From assembly GCA_013043565.1 (NCBI GenBank), contig JABDNZ010000387.1:1-35898 (forward strand): a stretch of DNA of 35,898 bases, in the 5' to 3' direction. Of the stretch, positions 26,039-35,767 are shown in pieces. The number at the start of each line of letters is the position of its first letter. Position 1 is the first letter of the stretch. The notes below the pieces were generated by a model that had not been told where the DNA came from, made no database searches, and saw nothing but the letters and a program-made list of their open reading frames with translations. Both the position numbers and the translations under genes were made by a program. This DNA is from Gemmatimonadota bacterium. GTDB taxonomy: Bacteria; Gemmatimonadota; Gemmatimonadetes; Longimicrobiales; Gaopeijiaceae.

Positions 26039-27075
26039 AGTCTCCGTGCCGGCTTAGGGTTTCGGCCTTCCCAAACCCTGAAGATCCGGTCCTCGGCCAA
26101 AACGTTCACTTCCTGAAACTGCTCTCGAAGAGGGCTGGCCAGAGGGAGTCTTCTCTGGGCGACAAAGACCAGAACCCCCCCTTTCGCCAGAAACGGTGCT
26201 GCCCTGTGAATCAGCGACACGATCATGGCCGGTTCCTCAGCCTTTCCCCGATGGAAGGGAGGGTTGGACACGATAGCGTCGAAGGAACCCCTGTTCTCAG
26301 TGGGCAAGCCGTCCCTGAGGTGGAAGCGGGCCTCAGGCACGTTTTCGCGGGCCGCTTCCAAGGCAACGGCATCGTGGTCCAGCATCTCCAAGGCCAGATC
26401 CGCCCCCCGTTCAAGGACCACAAATCCTACCACTCCACTCCCGCATCCATAGTCCAGAATCCTCCCACCAGCAGGCAGGGGCGGCAGAGAATCCAACAGG
26501 AGTCGAGTCCCGGGGTCCAGGCGGCCGTGAGAGAAGACGCCCGGATAGGAAACCCAGCCCGGAGGAAGACCCGGGTACCCCAGGTCGAGCAGGGTTTTCC
26601 AGTCCTCCAGGCGGAATCGCCGACCGGCTTCAACCTTGGCTCCCGTTCCAACCAACACCCGGCACCGACCTCCTACCACCAGCGCCTCCACCGACGAATA
26701 GGTTTCCCCCAACGTACCCATGGCTCCCCGGATTCCTTCATCGTTCGCTCCGTAGACCAGAACCGCCCCTCCAGGGCTCAGCACGGAGGCCGCCGCCGAG
26801 AGCCCCATGGAGAGCTCCTCCTTGGCGCGGGGTAGCCGGAGGGTAACCAACCCGTACGGACCCGGCGCCGGCCATGAAGAGGCCCGAAGGTTTCCCAAAG
26901 CACGGCGATGGTATTGCGTGAACGGTACGTCCCGGTCGCGAAGGGCGATCCCCAGGTCCGGGAGAGGGGAATCCATCAGCAACGCGCGTCCGCTCGAGTC
27001 CAGGCGATCGAGCTCACCTATCAGCAGATCGGTCGCCGCCCGATCTCGCCAGCCTGGATCTTGTCGTCTGGACAT
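26035..27075 (-). CDS. RsmC-like class I methyltransferase
   Basis: ILDYGCGSGVVG, FDAIVSNPPFHRG; RsmC-like N-terminal domain layout; ATGA overlap with the M20 gene. Confidence 0.82.
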   Translation of the reverse strand: MSRRQDPGWRDRAATDLLIGELDRLDSSGRALLMDSPLPDLGIALRDRDVPFTQYHRRALGNLRASSWPAPGPYGLVTLRLPRAKEELSMGLSAAASVLSPGGAVLVYGANDEGIRGAMGTLGETYSSVEALVVGGRCRVLVGTGAKVEAGRRFRLEDWKTLLDLGYPGLPPGWVSYPGVFSHGRLDPGTRLLLDSLPPLPAGGRILDYGCGSGVVGFVVLERGADLALEMLDHDAVALEAARENVPEARFHLRDGLPTENRGSFDAIVSNPPFHRGKAEEPAMIVSLIHRAAPFLAKGGVLVFVAQRRLPLASPLREQFQEVNVLAEDRIFRVWEGRNPKPARRL

Positions 27076-27097
27076 GGTGGGCTCTCCAGAGGCTTCC

Positions 27098-27574
27098 CTA
27101 GCGGCCCCCCGGTCCCAGAACCGGAACGGGAACGACCGTAGGTCCGGAAACGTCGAACTGAAGTGTTACCTCGAACTCTTCCCCGGCCGCCAGAGGCCTG
27201 GAAAGGCCAAGGAGCATGATGTGGAGACCCCCCGGCTCGAACTCGATCCTGGACGACGGCGGCAGTTCGAGGGAGCCGACCTTCCGCATCTTCATCAGAT
27301 CGTCCTCGAGATAGCTCTCATGGACCTCTAGAGCCCTCGCAACCGGTGTGGTCCCCCCGGTCAATCGGTCCCCACCTCTGCCCTCGTTTCGGACGGTGAA
27401 GTAAAGGGCCGAGTTGGTTTCGTACTCGCCCCCCCCTTCCGGAAGGGGCATGGCCCGGGCCCACGGATCCTCCACCAGGATCCGGGGCTCGGGTGACCCT
27501 TCTTCCTCCCCACATGCGACGAAAAAGGTGCCGGACAGACCAAGGAGTAAAACGCCGAGTTTACCGTTCATCAT
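27098..27574 (-). CDS. PCu(A)C-type periplasmic copper chaperone, lipoprotein-like
   Basis: Lipobox-like FFVACGEE; VEDPWARAMP, ALEVHESYLEDDLMKMRKVGSLELPPSSRIEFEPGGLHIMLLGL (H..M...H..M type). Confidence 0.9.
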   Translation of the reverse strand: MMNGKLGVLLLGLSGTFFVACGEEEGSPEPRILVEDPWARAMPLPEGGGEYETNSALYFTVRNEGRGGDRLTGGTTPVARALEVHESYLEDDLMKMRKVGSLELPPSSRIEFEPGGLHIMLLGLSRPLAAGEEFEVTLQFDVSGPTVVPVPVLGPGGR

Positions 27575-27698
27575 CTCACGCCGGACGACCGGCGGCTCCT
27601 TTGAACACGGGGGGGCTGCTTCGAACCCCAAAAGCCGTTATGTATTGGAATTCCAGGTCCGGAATCCCCCGGAAACGTCAACTTCAGCATAGTAGGCC

Positions 27699-29936
27699 GT
27701 GATCATGTCGTCGAACCATACCTTCGCCTCCCAGTTTCGGGTGCAGCGTCCCTCCACCGGGACCCTGATCCTCGGATTCCTCCTTCTACTCCTTCTGGTC
27801 CCGTTGGATCAACCGGCCGCAGGGCAGACGCCCGGGAGCGGGTCGGACCCGGCACGAGCCGGGCGCTTCGACATGGGAAAGATGTGGACGTTCGAAAACG
27901 CCCCCATGGCCTACTTCACCGAAACCTACGGATTCTCGGCCGACCCGGCCTGGTTCGAGAGAGCCCGTCTGGCCGCGCTTCGAATCCCGGGATGCTCTGC
28001 CGCGTTCGTCTCCCCGAATGGGTTGGTGGTGACGAACCATCATTGCGCCCGCGGGGCCGTGGTGAGCGTGACCCGTGAAGGGGAAAGCCTCCTGGATGAC
28101 GGCTTTTATGCCAGCAGTCTTGAAGAAGAGAGGTCGATTCCCAACTACTATGTCGACCAGCTGATCGCGGCTGAAGACGTATCGGACGAGGTGTTTCGGG
28201 CCGTGGACCAGGCCATGGGGGATGCTGCGAAAGAAGCAGCCCGCCGCGAAGTCATCTCCCGAATTCAGGAACGGATCAGCTCCGGCCATGCGGGGGGGGA
28301 AGGTGCGGTAAGGGTGGAGGTCACCGCACTCTACAACGGTGGGCGGTATTCTGCATACACCTACAGGCGGTTTTCGGATGTGAGGATGGTGGCCGCGGCT
28401 GAGCTCGAACTGGGGTTCTTTGGCGGGGATCCGGACAACTTCACCTACCCGCGCTATGCGTTGGACTTCGCCTTCCTCAGGGTGTACGGAAGTGACGGCG
28501 AGCCCCTGGAGACCGAACACTACTTCGGTTGGAGTCTGGACGGGGTCCAGGAGAACGACGTGGTTTTTGTCATCGGTAACCCAGGGCCTACGAACCGTTT
28601 GAATACCGTGGCCCAGCTGGAGTTCCAACGAGACGTGTCGGTAGCCGCCCAAAAATCATTCCTGGGCAGCCGATTGGCCATCATGAAAGAGTTCTACGAT
28701 GAAAACCCGGAGCAGGGGGAGGCCATGGGCCTCCGAAACCAAATGTTCGGCCTCTCCAACTCCCTCAAGGCCAACTCTGGCCGCTTGGACGCGTTGAAGG
28801 ATCCCGTCATCATGGAACGGAAGGGCGACGGGGAGCGGCTGTTCCAGGAGGCCTTGGACGCCGATCCCGAGCTTCGAGCTGAATGGGGAGGTCTGATCCA
28901 GGATATGGCGGCCATTCAGGAAGAAAAGATGGCCCTGGCCCCCGAGTACTTCGCCTTCCTCCGCCTCGTCCCGGGGAATACCGAGTCGTCCCTCCTGATC
29001 AGGGGAATCTACGCCGTCCAATACCTCCAGGCCCGAGACGGGGGAGCGTCCCCTGCCCAGCTGGACCGGATCCGAGGTCAGATTCTTGGAATCACGGACA
29101 AGCCGGAAGAGATGGAAGAGGCTTTTTTGGCCGAGCGCCTGGGAGACTTCCAACGCTATCTGGGAAGCGACCACCCCGTCACAGCTGCCGCCCTGGAGGG
29201 CCGTAGCGTAGAAGGGGCAACGACACACCTCAGAGCTCGCTCGGCGCTGGCCACGGCAGAAAGCACCGCTGGCGCTTTGGAGGGAGGCGCCCTCGACTCG
29301 AGCGACCCGGCCGTTCGTCTTGCCGGAGCTCTCCTCCCGTCTCTTGTCGGCTTGCCCTCAGGGGAAGGATTCCAAACCCGCCTCAACGCTCTGTCAGCCC
29401 AAGAGCGGGAGTTGGCAGCCGATCTGGGGAGGGCCCGGTTCGCAGTTTACGGACCGGACGTGCCCCCAGACGCATCCCGCTCACCACGGATCACGGACGG
29501 AGTGGTCAAACCCTACACCTACAACGGGACGCTGGCGCCGGTTTATACCACCTTCTTCGGCCTCTACGACCACTTCCATTCCTATGGGAGGGAGTCGGAC
29601 TGGAACCTCCCAGATCGGTGGCTCCCTCCCCATCCGGACCTGGACCTGGGCACGCCCCTGAACTTCATCTCCACAGCCGACACCTATGGCGGCAACTCGG
29701 GTTCCCCGGCCGTGACCCCCAACCTGGAGATCGTGGGACTGAACTTCGACCGGAACGTGGAGGGCCTCAGCCGAGACTTCATCTTCCTACCTGATCGGGG
29801 CAGAAACATCATGGTGGACGTCCGGGCCATCAAAGAGGCCATGGACGTCGTTTACGATGCCGACCGGATCGTCCAGGAGATTCTCACCCACCGTCTCTTC
29901 CGAACGGAAGCCGAGGCGGACGCCGTCGGTAGATGA
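27699..29936 (+). CDS. S46 family dipeptidyl-peptidase (DPP7/DPP11-like), secreted
   Basis: Signal peptide; GKMWTFENAP, SPNGLVVTNHHCARG, FFGGDPDNFTYPRYALDFAFLRVY, GGNSGSPAVTPNLEIVGLNFDRNVEGLSRD. Confidence 0.95.
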   Translation: MIMSSNHTFASQFRVQRPSTGTLILGFLLLLLLVPLDQPAAGQTPGSGSDPARAGRFDMGKMWTFENAPMAYFTETYGFSADPAWFERARLAALRIPGCSAAFVSPNGLVVTNHHCARGAVVSVTREGESLLDDGFYASSLEEERSIPNYYVDQLIAAEDVSDEVFRAVDQAMGDAAKEAARREVISRIQERISSGHAGGEGAVRVEVTALYNGGRYSAYTYRRFSDVRMVAAAELELGFFGGDPDNFTYPRYALDFAFLRVYGSDGEPLETEHYFGWSLDGVQENDVVFVIGNPGPTNRLNTVAQLEFQRDVSVAAQKSFLGSRLAIMKEFYDENPEQGEAMGLRNQMFGLSNSLKANSGRLDALKDPVIMERKGDGERLFQEALDADPELRAEWGGLIQDMAAIQEEKMALAPEYFAFLRLVPGNTESSLLIRGIYAVQYLQARDGGASPAQLDRIRGQILGITDKPEEMEEAFLAERLGDFQRYLGSDHPVTAAALEGRSVEGATTHLRARSALATAESTAGALEGGALDSSDPAVRLAGALLPSLVGLPSGEGFQTRLNALSAQERELAADLGRARFAVYGPDVPPDASRSPRITDGVVKPYTYNGTLAPVYTTFFGLYDHFHSYGRESDWNLPDRWLPPHPDLDLGTPLNFISTADTYGGNSGSPAVTPNLEIVGLNFDRNVEGLSRDFIFLPDRGRNIMVDVRAIKEAMDVVYDADRIVQEILTHRLFRTEAEADAVGR

Positions 29937-30715
29937 ACAAGCGGCTGCTGTTCCTCCTGCTGGGTTCGGCCCTGGCCTGGCCGCCCTCTCAGGGTTGGAG
30001 CCAGGCTATCCTGAATGTGGAGGCACTCCAGGCCGACGAGACCGAGGCTGTCCACGCGGAAGTCTCCGGCCGGATTCGATGGGCCTCGGGGAACACCGAC
30101 CTCTTTCAGTTCGGCGGCGATCTCGGGCTGGGCGTTTTGGGCGAACGCCATTGGATACGGGTTTATGCCGGATTGGAGCACCTGGAGAAGAACGAGAAGA
30201 ACATCCTCGACAATCGTTATGTCCACATCAGGTACAACTACAGGTTCTCAGACCGCTTCAGGACCTTTCACTTCTTCCAGTTGCAGGCGAACGAAAACCT
30301 CTTCCTCAATCGCCGTTTGCTTCTGGGTACCGGTCTTCGGTACCGGCTCCTCGGCGGGGCGGAGACGCGTCTGGAGGTCGGAAGCGGTCTGATGTTCGAG
30401 GCCGAGCGCTTGGACGAAGGGAAGCTGGACCCTGGAGAGGAGGCCGACACCGAGGTTTTTCGCATGGCCAACCTGATCGTGGGATCGGGGCCCATCGGCG
30501 AGGGGAATCGGTGGGTGACGGTTGTATACTACCAACCCAACCTCAAGGGTTTCGAGGACTACAGGCTCTCGGGGGAACTCGGCCTAGTTGTCAGGGTCGT
30601 TTCTTCTTTGGACCTCAGTGTCACCCTGACCTGGCGACACGACAGCAGGGCCCCCAGTGGCCTGGACGAGGACGACGTCGGACTTCGGACCGGGTTCACC
30701 TACCATATCCGATGA
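29933..30715 (+). CDS. DUF481-like outer-membrane beta-barrel protein
   Basis: Signal peptide; SGRIRWASGNTDLFQFGGDLGLG, alternating amphipathic strands; ATGA overlap with S46 gene. Confidence 0.75.
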   Translation: MNKRLLFLLLGSALAWPPSQGWSQAILNVEALQADETEAVHAEVSGRIRWASGNTDLFQFGGDLGLGVLGERHWIRVYAGLEHLEKNEKNILDNRYVHIRYNYRFSDRFRTFHFFQLQANENLFLNRRLLLGTGLRYRLLGGAETRLEVGSGLMFEAERLDEGKLDPGEEADTEVFRMANLIVGSGPIGEGNRWVTVVYYQPNLKGFEDYRLSGELGLVVRVVSSLDLSVTLTWRHDSRAPSGLDEDDVGLRTGFTYHIR

Positions 30716-30725
30716 GGGCAGACCT

Positions 30726-31241
30726 ATGACGACCGATTCAGACAGCTCACGGCCCGACATCACGGGGAGCGGCGATCCCACGCCACCCCCGGTTCCGGAC
30801 CTGAGGGTGGCTAGAGTGGTTGCTGCCCGCGAACATCCCAACGCAGACCGCCTTCTTGTCATGGACATCGAGCTCGGGACTGAGCAGAGGCAGATCGTCG
30901 GAGGGATCGTGGGACACTATACACCCGAGGAGTTGGAAGGCCTTCCAATCGTGGTGGTGGCGAACCTCCAGCCAGCCAAACTTCGGGGAGAGATCAGCCA
31001 GGCCATGCTACTGGCCGCCGAAAACGAGGAAGGGCACCTGGGGGTACTCCTGGCCCCCGATGCCGAGCCGGGGACCCCAGTGCGGCCAGCGGACGGCCCG
31101 GCTCCCGCCGGCGAAATCACCTTTCAGGGATTCCACGAGAACACGCTGCTGGCCGGCCCGGAAGGCGTGACCCTCAACGGAACTCCCTTGACGGGGACTC
31201 GTTTGGTCATGGACCGAGAGGTGTACGGAAAGCTCAGGTAG
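30726..31241 (+). CDS. Stand-alone tRNA-binding (OB-fold, MetRS C-terminal/Trbp111-like) domain protein
   Basis: DLRVARVVAAREHPNADRLLVMDIELGTEQRQIVGGI...IVVVANLQPAKLRGEISQAMLLAA. Confidence 0.85.
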   Translation: MTTDSDSSRPDITGSGDPTPPPVPDLRVARVVAAREHPNADRLLVMDIELGTEQRQIVGGIVGHYTPEELEGLPIVVVANLQPAKLRGEISQAMLLAAENEEGHLGVLLAPDAEPGTPVRPADGPAPAGEITFQGFHENTLLAGPEGVTLNGTPLTGTRLVMDREVYGKLR

Positions 31242-31284
31242 GACCCGAGACACACCAACAACGCCGGTAGGATGGTGCCCCTGT

Positions 31285-32190
31285 ATGGAACCCGTCATCC
31301 ACACCCACGACCTGACCCGTTACTACGGGAGTACCGTAGGTGTGGAAGGACTGACCCTCGAGATCCAACCCGGGGAAATCTTCGGATTCCTGGGCCCGAA
31401 CGGAGCGGGGAAGACCACCACCATTCGGCTTCTCCTGGACCTCATCCGGCCGACCCGGGGCGAGTCCTTTCTCTTCGGCTGCCCCTCCTCGGATCCGCTG
31501 ATTCGATCTCGAATCGGATACCTCCCCGGGGAGCTTTCCCTGGACGGGAGGATGACCGGCGGCCAGACCCTGACGTTCCTGGCCGCGCTCCGGGGGGACC
31601 GGTCTGACACGGGGGCCGTCCGGGCGACCCTTTGTCAGCGCCTCGGCCTGAATGATGGGGACCTGAAACGAAAAGTCCGGGAATACTCCAGAGGCATGAA
31701 GCAGAAGCTCGGATTGGTCTCGGCTCTCCAGCACAGGCCAAGGCTCCTCATCCTGGACGAGCCCACGACAGGCCTGGACCCATTGGTTCGAGAAGTGGTC
31801 TTCCAGCTGATGGCGGAAGTTCGGGATCAGGGCGTGACCGTCTTCCACTCCTCCCACGTCCTGTCTGAGGTGGACCGGACCTGTGACCGGGTGGGTGTGC
31901 TGAGAGAGGGTCGCCTGGTCTCCCTCATGACGATGGACGAGGCCAGGAGGTCCTCGTCCCGACACATGGTGGTGGTTTTCAAGGGAGCCCCTCCACTCGA
32001 GGAGCTGCAGAGCATCGGGGCGGATGTCGAGACTACGGACGGGAGCAGAGTCGTCGTACGGGTCACGGGAGAGCTGGGGCCGCTCCTCTCCCTCCTGGCC
32101 GAGAATCCGGTAGAACACTTCAGTTTCCCGGAGCCGAACCTCGAGGAGGCTTTTACCACCTTCTATAGTGACGGGCAGGGAGACGAATGA
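31285..32190 (+). CDS. ABC transporter ATP-binding protein (ABC-2 exporter type)
   Basis: GFLGPNGAGKTTTIRLLLDLIRPTRG, YSRGMKQKLGLVSALQHRPRLLILDEPTTGLDP. Confidence 0.95.
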   Translation: MEPVIHTHDLTRYYGSTVGVEGLTLEIQPGEIFGFLGPNGAGKTTTIRLLLDLIRPTRGESFLFGCPSSDPLIRSRIGYLPGELSLDGRMTGGQTLTFLAALRGDRSDTGAVRATLCQRLGLNDGDLKRKVREYSRGMKQKLGLVSALQHRPRLLILDEPTTGLDPLVREVVFQLMAEVRDQGVTVFHSSHVLSEVDRTCDRVGVLREGRLVSLMTMDEARRSSSRHMVVVFKGAPPLEELQSIGADVETTDGSRVVVRVTGELGPLLSLLAENPVEHFSFPEPNLEEAFTTFYSDGQGDE

Positions 32191-32984
32191 TCCGGGCACT
32201 GGTGGTCCGGGGCATCCGACAGCACGGGAGGCTCATCGCGGCCCTTTGCGCCGGTCTGGTGCTTTTCGAGGGCGCAGTCGTATGGGCGGCTGCCAGCATC
32301 GGGATGGGGCCGGAGTTCCAACAGCTCATGACCACCCTGTTCCCCGCAAACGTCGTGGATACGATTTTTAGCCAGTTTGGATTCGCGTCTTTCTCCGGGG
32401 CCATCTCCTTCGGCTATCAGCACCCTGTGACACTGGTCATTTCAGTGGCCATCGTGACGGTCCTGGCCACCGTTCCAGCCCACGAACGGGAGACCGGGTT
32501 CCTCGACCTGGTCCTGTCCCGCCCCCTTGCTCGAGGGAAGTACCTCGCCGCGACCACGATCCTTCTGGCCATAGGATCGGCGTTGCCCCCCATCGCTCTC
32601 CTGTTGGGAAGCGCCTGGGGGTTGGAAGTAGTGGAAGCTTCTGAGGGCCTGGGATGGAAAGAGTACCTGCCGGCGGCGGGAGTTCTCGCCCTCCTCCTGG
32701 TCACGGTTGGGTCTTACACGCTCTTCTTCACATCTGCCGCAAAACGACGAGGTACCGCCATCGCCCAGTCGGTCGGGGTCACCCTCGTCTTCTACTGGCT
32801 GGATTTTATGGGGGATTACTGGGACGTCCTGGAAACGCCCCGGCTCTTCAGCCCCTTCCATTACTTCGATCCGGCGGTGGCAGCCGGTGCCGGGGTTCCT
32901 TTGGGTCATCTGCTCGTACTGTCAGGAATCACCCTCACATGCACCGCGGCGGCCTTCTGGAACTTCAGCCGACAGGATCTCTGA
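32187..32984 (+). CDS. ABC-2 type transporter permease
   Basis: Multi-TM protein overlapping the ATPase gene (ATGA); HERETGFLDLVLSRPLARGKYLAATTI. Confidence 0.9.
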   Translation: MIRALVVRGIRQHGRLIAALCAGLVLFEGAVVWAAASIGMGPEFQQLMTTLFPANVVDTIFSQFGFASFSGAISFGYQHPVTLVISVAIVTVLATVPAHERETGFLDLVLSRPLARGKYLAATTILLAIGSALPPIALLLGSAWGLEVVEASEGLGWKEYLPAAGVLALLLVTVGSYTLFFTSAAKRRGTAIAQSVGVTLVFYWLDFMGDYWDVLETPRLFSPFHYFDPAVAAGAGVPLGHLLVLSGITLTCTAAAFWNFSRQDL

Positions 32985-33020
32985 GGTCAGGTTCTCCCGG
33001 GCCCGGAAAGGACTCCCCAC

Positions 33021-33989
33021 ATGACCTCGAATGAGGCGAGGCGAAAGGAATACTGGGCCCGCATCAACAGGGCCGTCGACTACATCGAAGACCACCTGGG
33101 GGAAGAGATGACCCTCAGGGACATCGCCTCGGCTGCCTTCTTTTCCCCCTTCCATTTCCACCGGATCTTCCGAAGTCTCATGGGAGAACCGGTCAGTGGA
33201 TTTGTTCAAAGAATCCGACTGGAAAGGGCCGCCCTGCTTCTCCGGGCCAACAGGCAGACCCCGGTGACACGGGTGGCCATGGACTGCGGGTACGGAAGCC
33301 CCGCCGCATTTTCCCGGGCTTTCAAAACCGCCTTCGGGTGCACTCCTTCCCAATGGCGGCGTGGGCCCGGAGAGACTAGCAAGGACTGCACAGCCCCGGG
33401 CAAGGAGGGCAAAGAAACCGACCCTCACACGCTTTATCCTTCTGAGGAAGACGGAATCAACCAGAAGTCCCGCACCAGGAGAGAAAGCATGGCCGAGGAG
33501 ATGAAGATGGACGTGAGAGTGGAGGATCTACCGGAGCAGACCGTGGCCTATATCAGGCATGTGGGCCCCTATCAAGGGAACTCGGAGCTGTTTGAAGGCC
33601 TGTTCGGACGGCTCTTTCAATGGGCCGGGCCACGGAACCTCCTCCGATTCCCGGAGACACAGATCCTCTCCATCTACCACGACGATCCAGAGGTAACGGA
33701 CGACGAGAAACTTCGATTGAGCGTGGGCATCACGGTCTCACCGGACACCCAGGTTTCCGGTGAGGTGGGAAAGATGACCTTGGCTGAAGGAACCTATGCT
33801 CAAGCCCGATTCGAGCTGGATCCGGACGGCTATGCGGCGGCGTGGGAGGCGGTCTACGGGGGATGGCTTCCGGAGAGCGGTTATCAACCGGACGATCGCC
33901 TGGCCTTCGAGCGGTACCTAAACAGCCCCAAGGAGCATCCCGAGGGCAAACACATCGTCGAAATCTGTGTTCCCGTCAGACCTTTCTGA
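33021..33989 (+). CDS. AraC-family regulator with C-terminal GyrI-like effector-binding domain
   Basis: DYIEDHLGEEMTLRDIASAAFFSPFHFHRIFRSLMGEPVSGFVQRIRLERAA...CGYGSPAAFSRAFKTAFGCTPSQWRR; VRVEDLPEQTVAYIRHVGPY. Confidence 0.93.
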   Translation: MTSNEARRKEYWARINRAVDYIEDHLGEEMTLRDIASAAFFSPFHFHRIFRSLMGEPVSGFVQRIRLERAALLLRANRQTPVTRVAMDCGYGSPAAFSRAFKTAFGCTPSQWRRGPGETSKDCTAPGKEGKETDPHTLYPSEEDGINQKSRTRRESMAEEMKMDVRVEDLPEQTVAYIRHVGPYQGNSELFEGLFGRLFQWAGPRNLLRFPETQILSIYHDDPEVTDDEKLRLSVGITVSPDTQVSGEVGKMTLAEGTYAQARFELDPDGYAAAWEAVYGGWLPESGYQPDDRLAFERYLNSPKEHPEGKHIVEICVPVRPF

Positions 33990-34005
33990 CCTGAAGATCT
34001 GGATT

Positions 34006-34050
34006 CCCGGGCCCTTCCCCGGCGGGGAAGGGCCCGGGAGGCCAAGCCTT
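34006..34050. terminator. Strong bidirectional terminator between convergent AraC and DinB genes
   Basis: Perfect 15 bp stem CCCGGGCCCTTCCCC-ggc-GGGGAAGGGCCCGGG (34006-34038) followed by AGGC-caa-GCCT and TTTCTT. Confidence 0.8.
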
Positions 34051-34052
34051 TC

Positions 34053-34562
34053 TTACATCTGGCCTTCATCGGCTGAAGGCCCGTAGAGGGCCGGCAAGGG
34101 CAGGTCGTTCAGCCTGAGGTAGACGGTGAGTTGACCCCGGTGGTGATAGAGGTGGTTCATTACAAAGGCACGAACCACGGCGACCCGGGGCATGGTGAAC
34201 AGCTCATTTTCTCCGTGCCGGAGAGTCCAAGGCTTCATCAAGTCCTCGTCGCTAATCCCGGTCAGAGCGGTTCTGAAGTCAGCTACGCTTTTATCAAACG
34301 CCGCCAGTACGCCCTCCAGTGTTTCGGCCGGAGGAGGCGGCACGAACTCTCCCTTTTCCGGATCCAAATCCATCGATTCGGTCGAGAGCGTAGCCGTTCC
34401 CCACTCTGAGAGACGCGCTATGTGATTCGCCATCTCCATGAAGGAGAATGACTTCTCATGAGGCTTCCAGCCGAACTTGTCCTCGGGGACCCGCGCCAGG
34501 GTGTCGCGGGTTTTTGCCATCTCTTGGTCGAACTCAGGCAACATTGCGGCGGCAATGCTCAT
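34053..34562 (-). CDS. DinB family protein
   Basis: MLPEFDQEMAKTRDTLARVPEDKFGWKPHEKSFSFMEMANHIARLSEW...FVMNHLYHHRGQLTVYLRLNDLPLPALYGPSADE. Confidence 0.9.
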   Translation of the reverse strand: MSIAAAMLPEFDQEMAKTRDTLARVPEDKFGWKPHEKSFSFMEMANHIARLSEWGTATLSTESMDLDPEKGEFVPPPPAETLEGVLAAFDKSVADFRTALTGISDEDLMKPWTLRHGENELFTMPRVAVVRAFVMNHLYHHRGQLTVYLRLNDLPLPALYGPSADEGQM

Positions 34563-34715
34563 GGTGCGCTCCTTGGATATCCTGGGACAAAACGGAGGAA
34601 GCCCGTCCCAATCGCTTCCCCATGACCCCAACGCCTACCCGACAGATAGGGCCAGGTTCTCTATTGCACGGACGGTCCTGGACACTCATGCTCCTGGTAG
34701 AGAGGAGGCCACGGG

Positions 34716-35699
34716 ATGCCAGCCAACCTGACCCCCATCTACCGAGAAGCCGAAGCGAAGTTCAAGGCCGCCGTGACCAGGGAGGAGAAGATCGCCGCCC
34801 TGGAAGAGATGCTCCGCGTCATCCCGAAGCACAAAGGGACGGAACATCTCCAGGCCGACCTTCGATCCCGCCTATCCAAGCTCAGACAAGAGCCGAAGAA
34901 GAAGGGCGTCGCCAAGGGAATCAGCCACAAGATCCCCAAGGAAGGAGCTGGCCAGGTGGCCCTGGTAGGCGCTCCGAACTCGGGAAAATCCAGCCTCGTG
35001 GCTCAGTTCACGCACGCGAAGCCCGACGTCGCCGCCTACCCTATGACCACCCTCAAAGCCACCCCGGGCATGATGCCCTACGAGGACGTGGGTTTCCAGC
35101 TGGTCGACCTTCCGCCCCTCTGCCATGAGCATGTGGAGCCGTGGGTGTACGACCTCACCCGGGCCGCAGATCTGGTCTGGCTGGTGGTATCGATCCGAGC
35201 CCCCCTCCAAGGGCTGGAGCTGGTGGAGGAACTGTTGGCTGGGAAGGCGATAGGCCTTTATCCCGCCGGCACGGATGCGCCCGAAGCACCACGCCCCGGA
35301 TGGACATATAAGAAGACCCTGCTGGTGATCACCGGAATGGACCTACCGGGGGCACAAGGGGATCTGGAGGCCCTGGAGGAGCTGATCGAGCTGCCCTGGC
35401 CCAGGGTTACGGTATCCACGACCACCGACGACTCTCTGGAGGCTTTGGGCAGGGCGACCTTCGAAGCCCTGGACATCATGAGGGTTTACTCCAAGGAGCC
35501 CAGGAAGGACCCCGACCTGACACGTCCGTTCACCCTCACGAGGGGAAGCACGGTGGAAGATCTCGCTCGGGCCATCCACAAAGAGATCGCAGAGGAGATC
35601 AGGTTTGCCCGAGTCTGGGGGCCCAGCGCATTCGACGGTCAATCGGTCCACGAGCACCATGTGCTCGAGGAGGGGGATGTCGTGGAGCTACACCGATAA
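34716..35699 (+). CDS. DRG/Obg-like GTPase with TGS domain
   Basis: VALVGAPNSGKSSLVAQFTHAKPDVAAYPMTTLKATPGMMPYEDVGFQLVDLPPL; C-terminal TGS-like ...VHEHHVLEEGDVVELHR. Confidence 0.88.
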   Translation: MPANLTPIYREAEAKFKAAVTREEKIAALEEMLRVIPKHKGTEHLQADLRSRLSKLRQEPKKKGVAKGISHKIPKEGAGQVALVGAPNSGKSSLVAQFTHAKPDVAAYPMTTLKATPGMMPYEDVGFQLVDLPPLCHEHVEPWVYDLTRAADLVWLVVSIRAPLQGLELVEELLAGKAIGLYPAGTDAPEAPRPGWTYKKTLLVITGMDLPGAQGDLEALEELIELPWPRVTVSTTTDDSLEALGRATFEALDIMRVYSKEPRKDPDLTRPFTLTRGSTVEDLARAIHKEIAEEIRFARVWGPSAFDGQSVHEHHVLEEGDVVELHR

Positions 35700-35767
35700 G
35701 GCAGTGGATTCGGGGAACAGCGGGGATAGGAGTACCCGGAACGGGCGATTGAAGTGAAGGTCGGTCC

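Noticed and set aside
27646-27655. TGGAATTCCA palindrome between PCu(A)C and S46 genes
   Set aside because: Single 10 bp palindrome with no supporting context; likely chance
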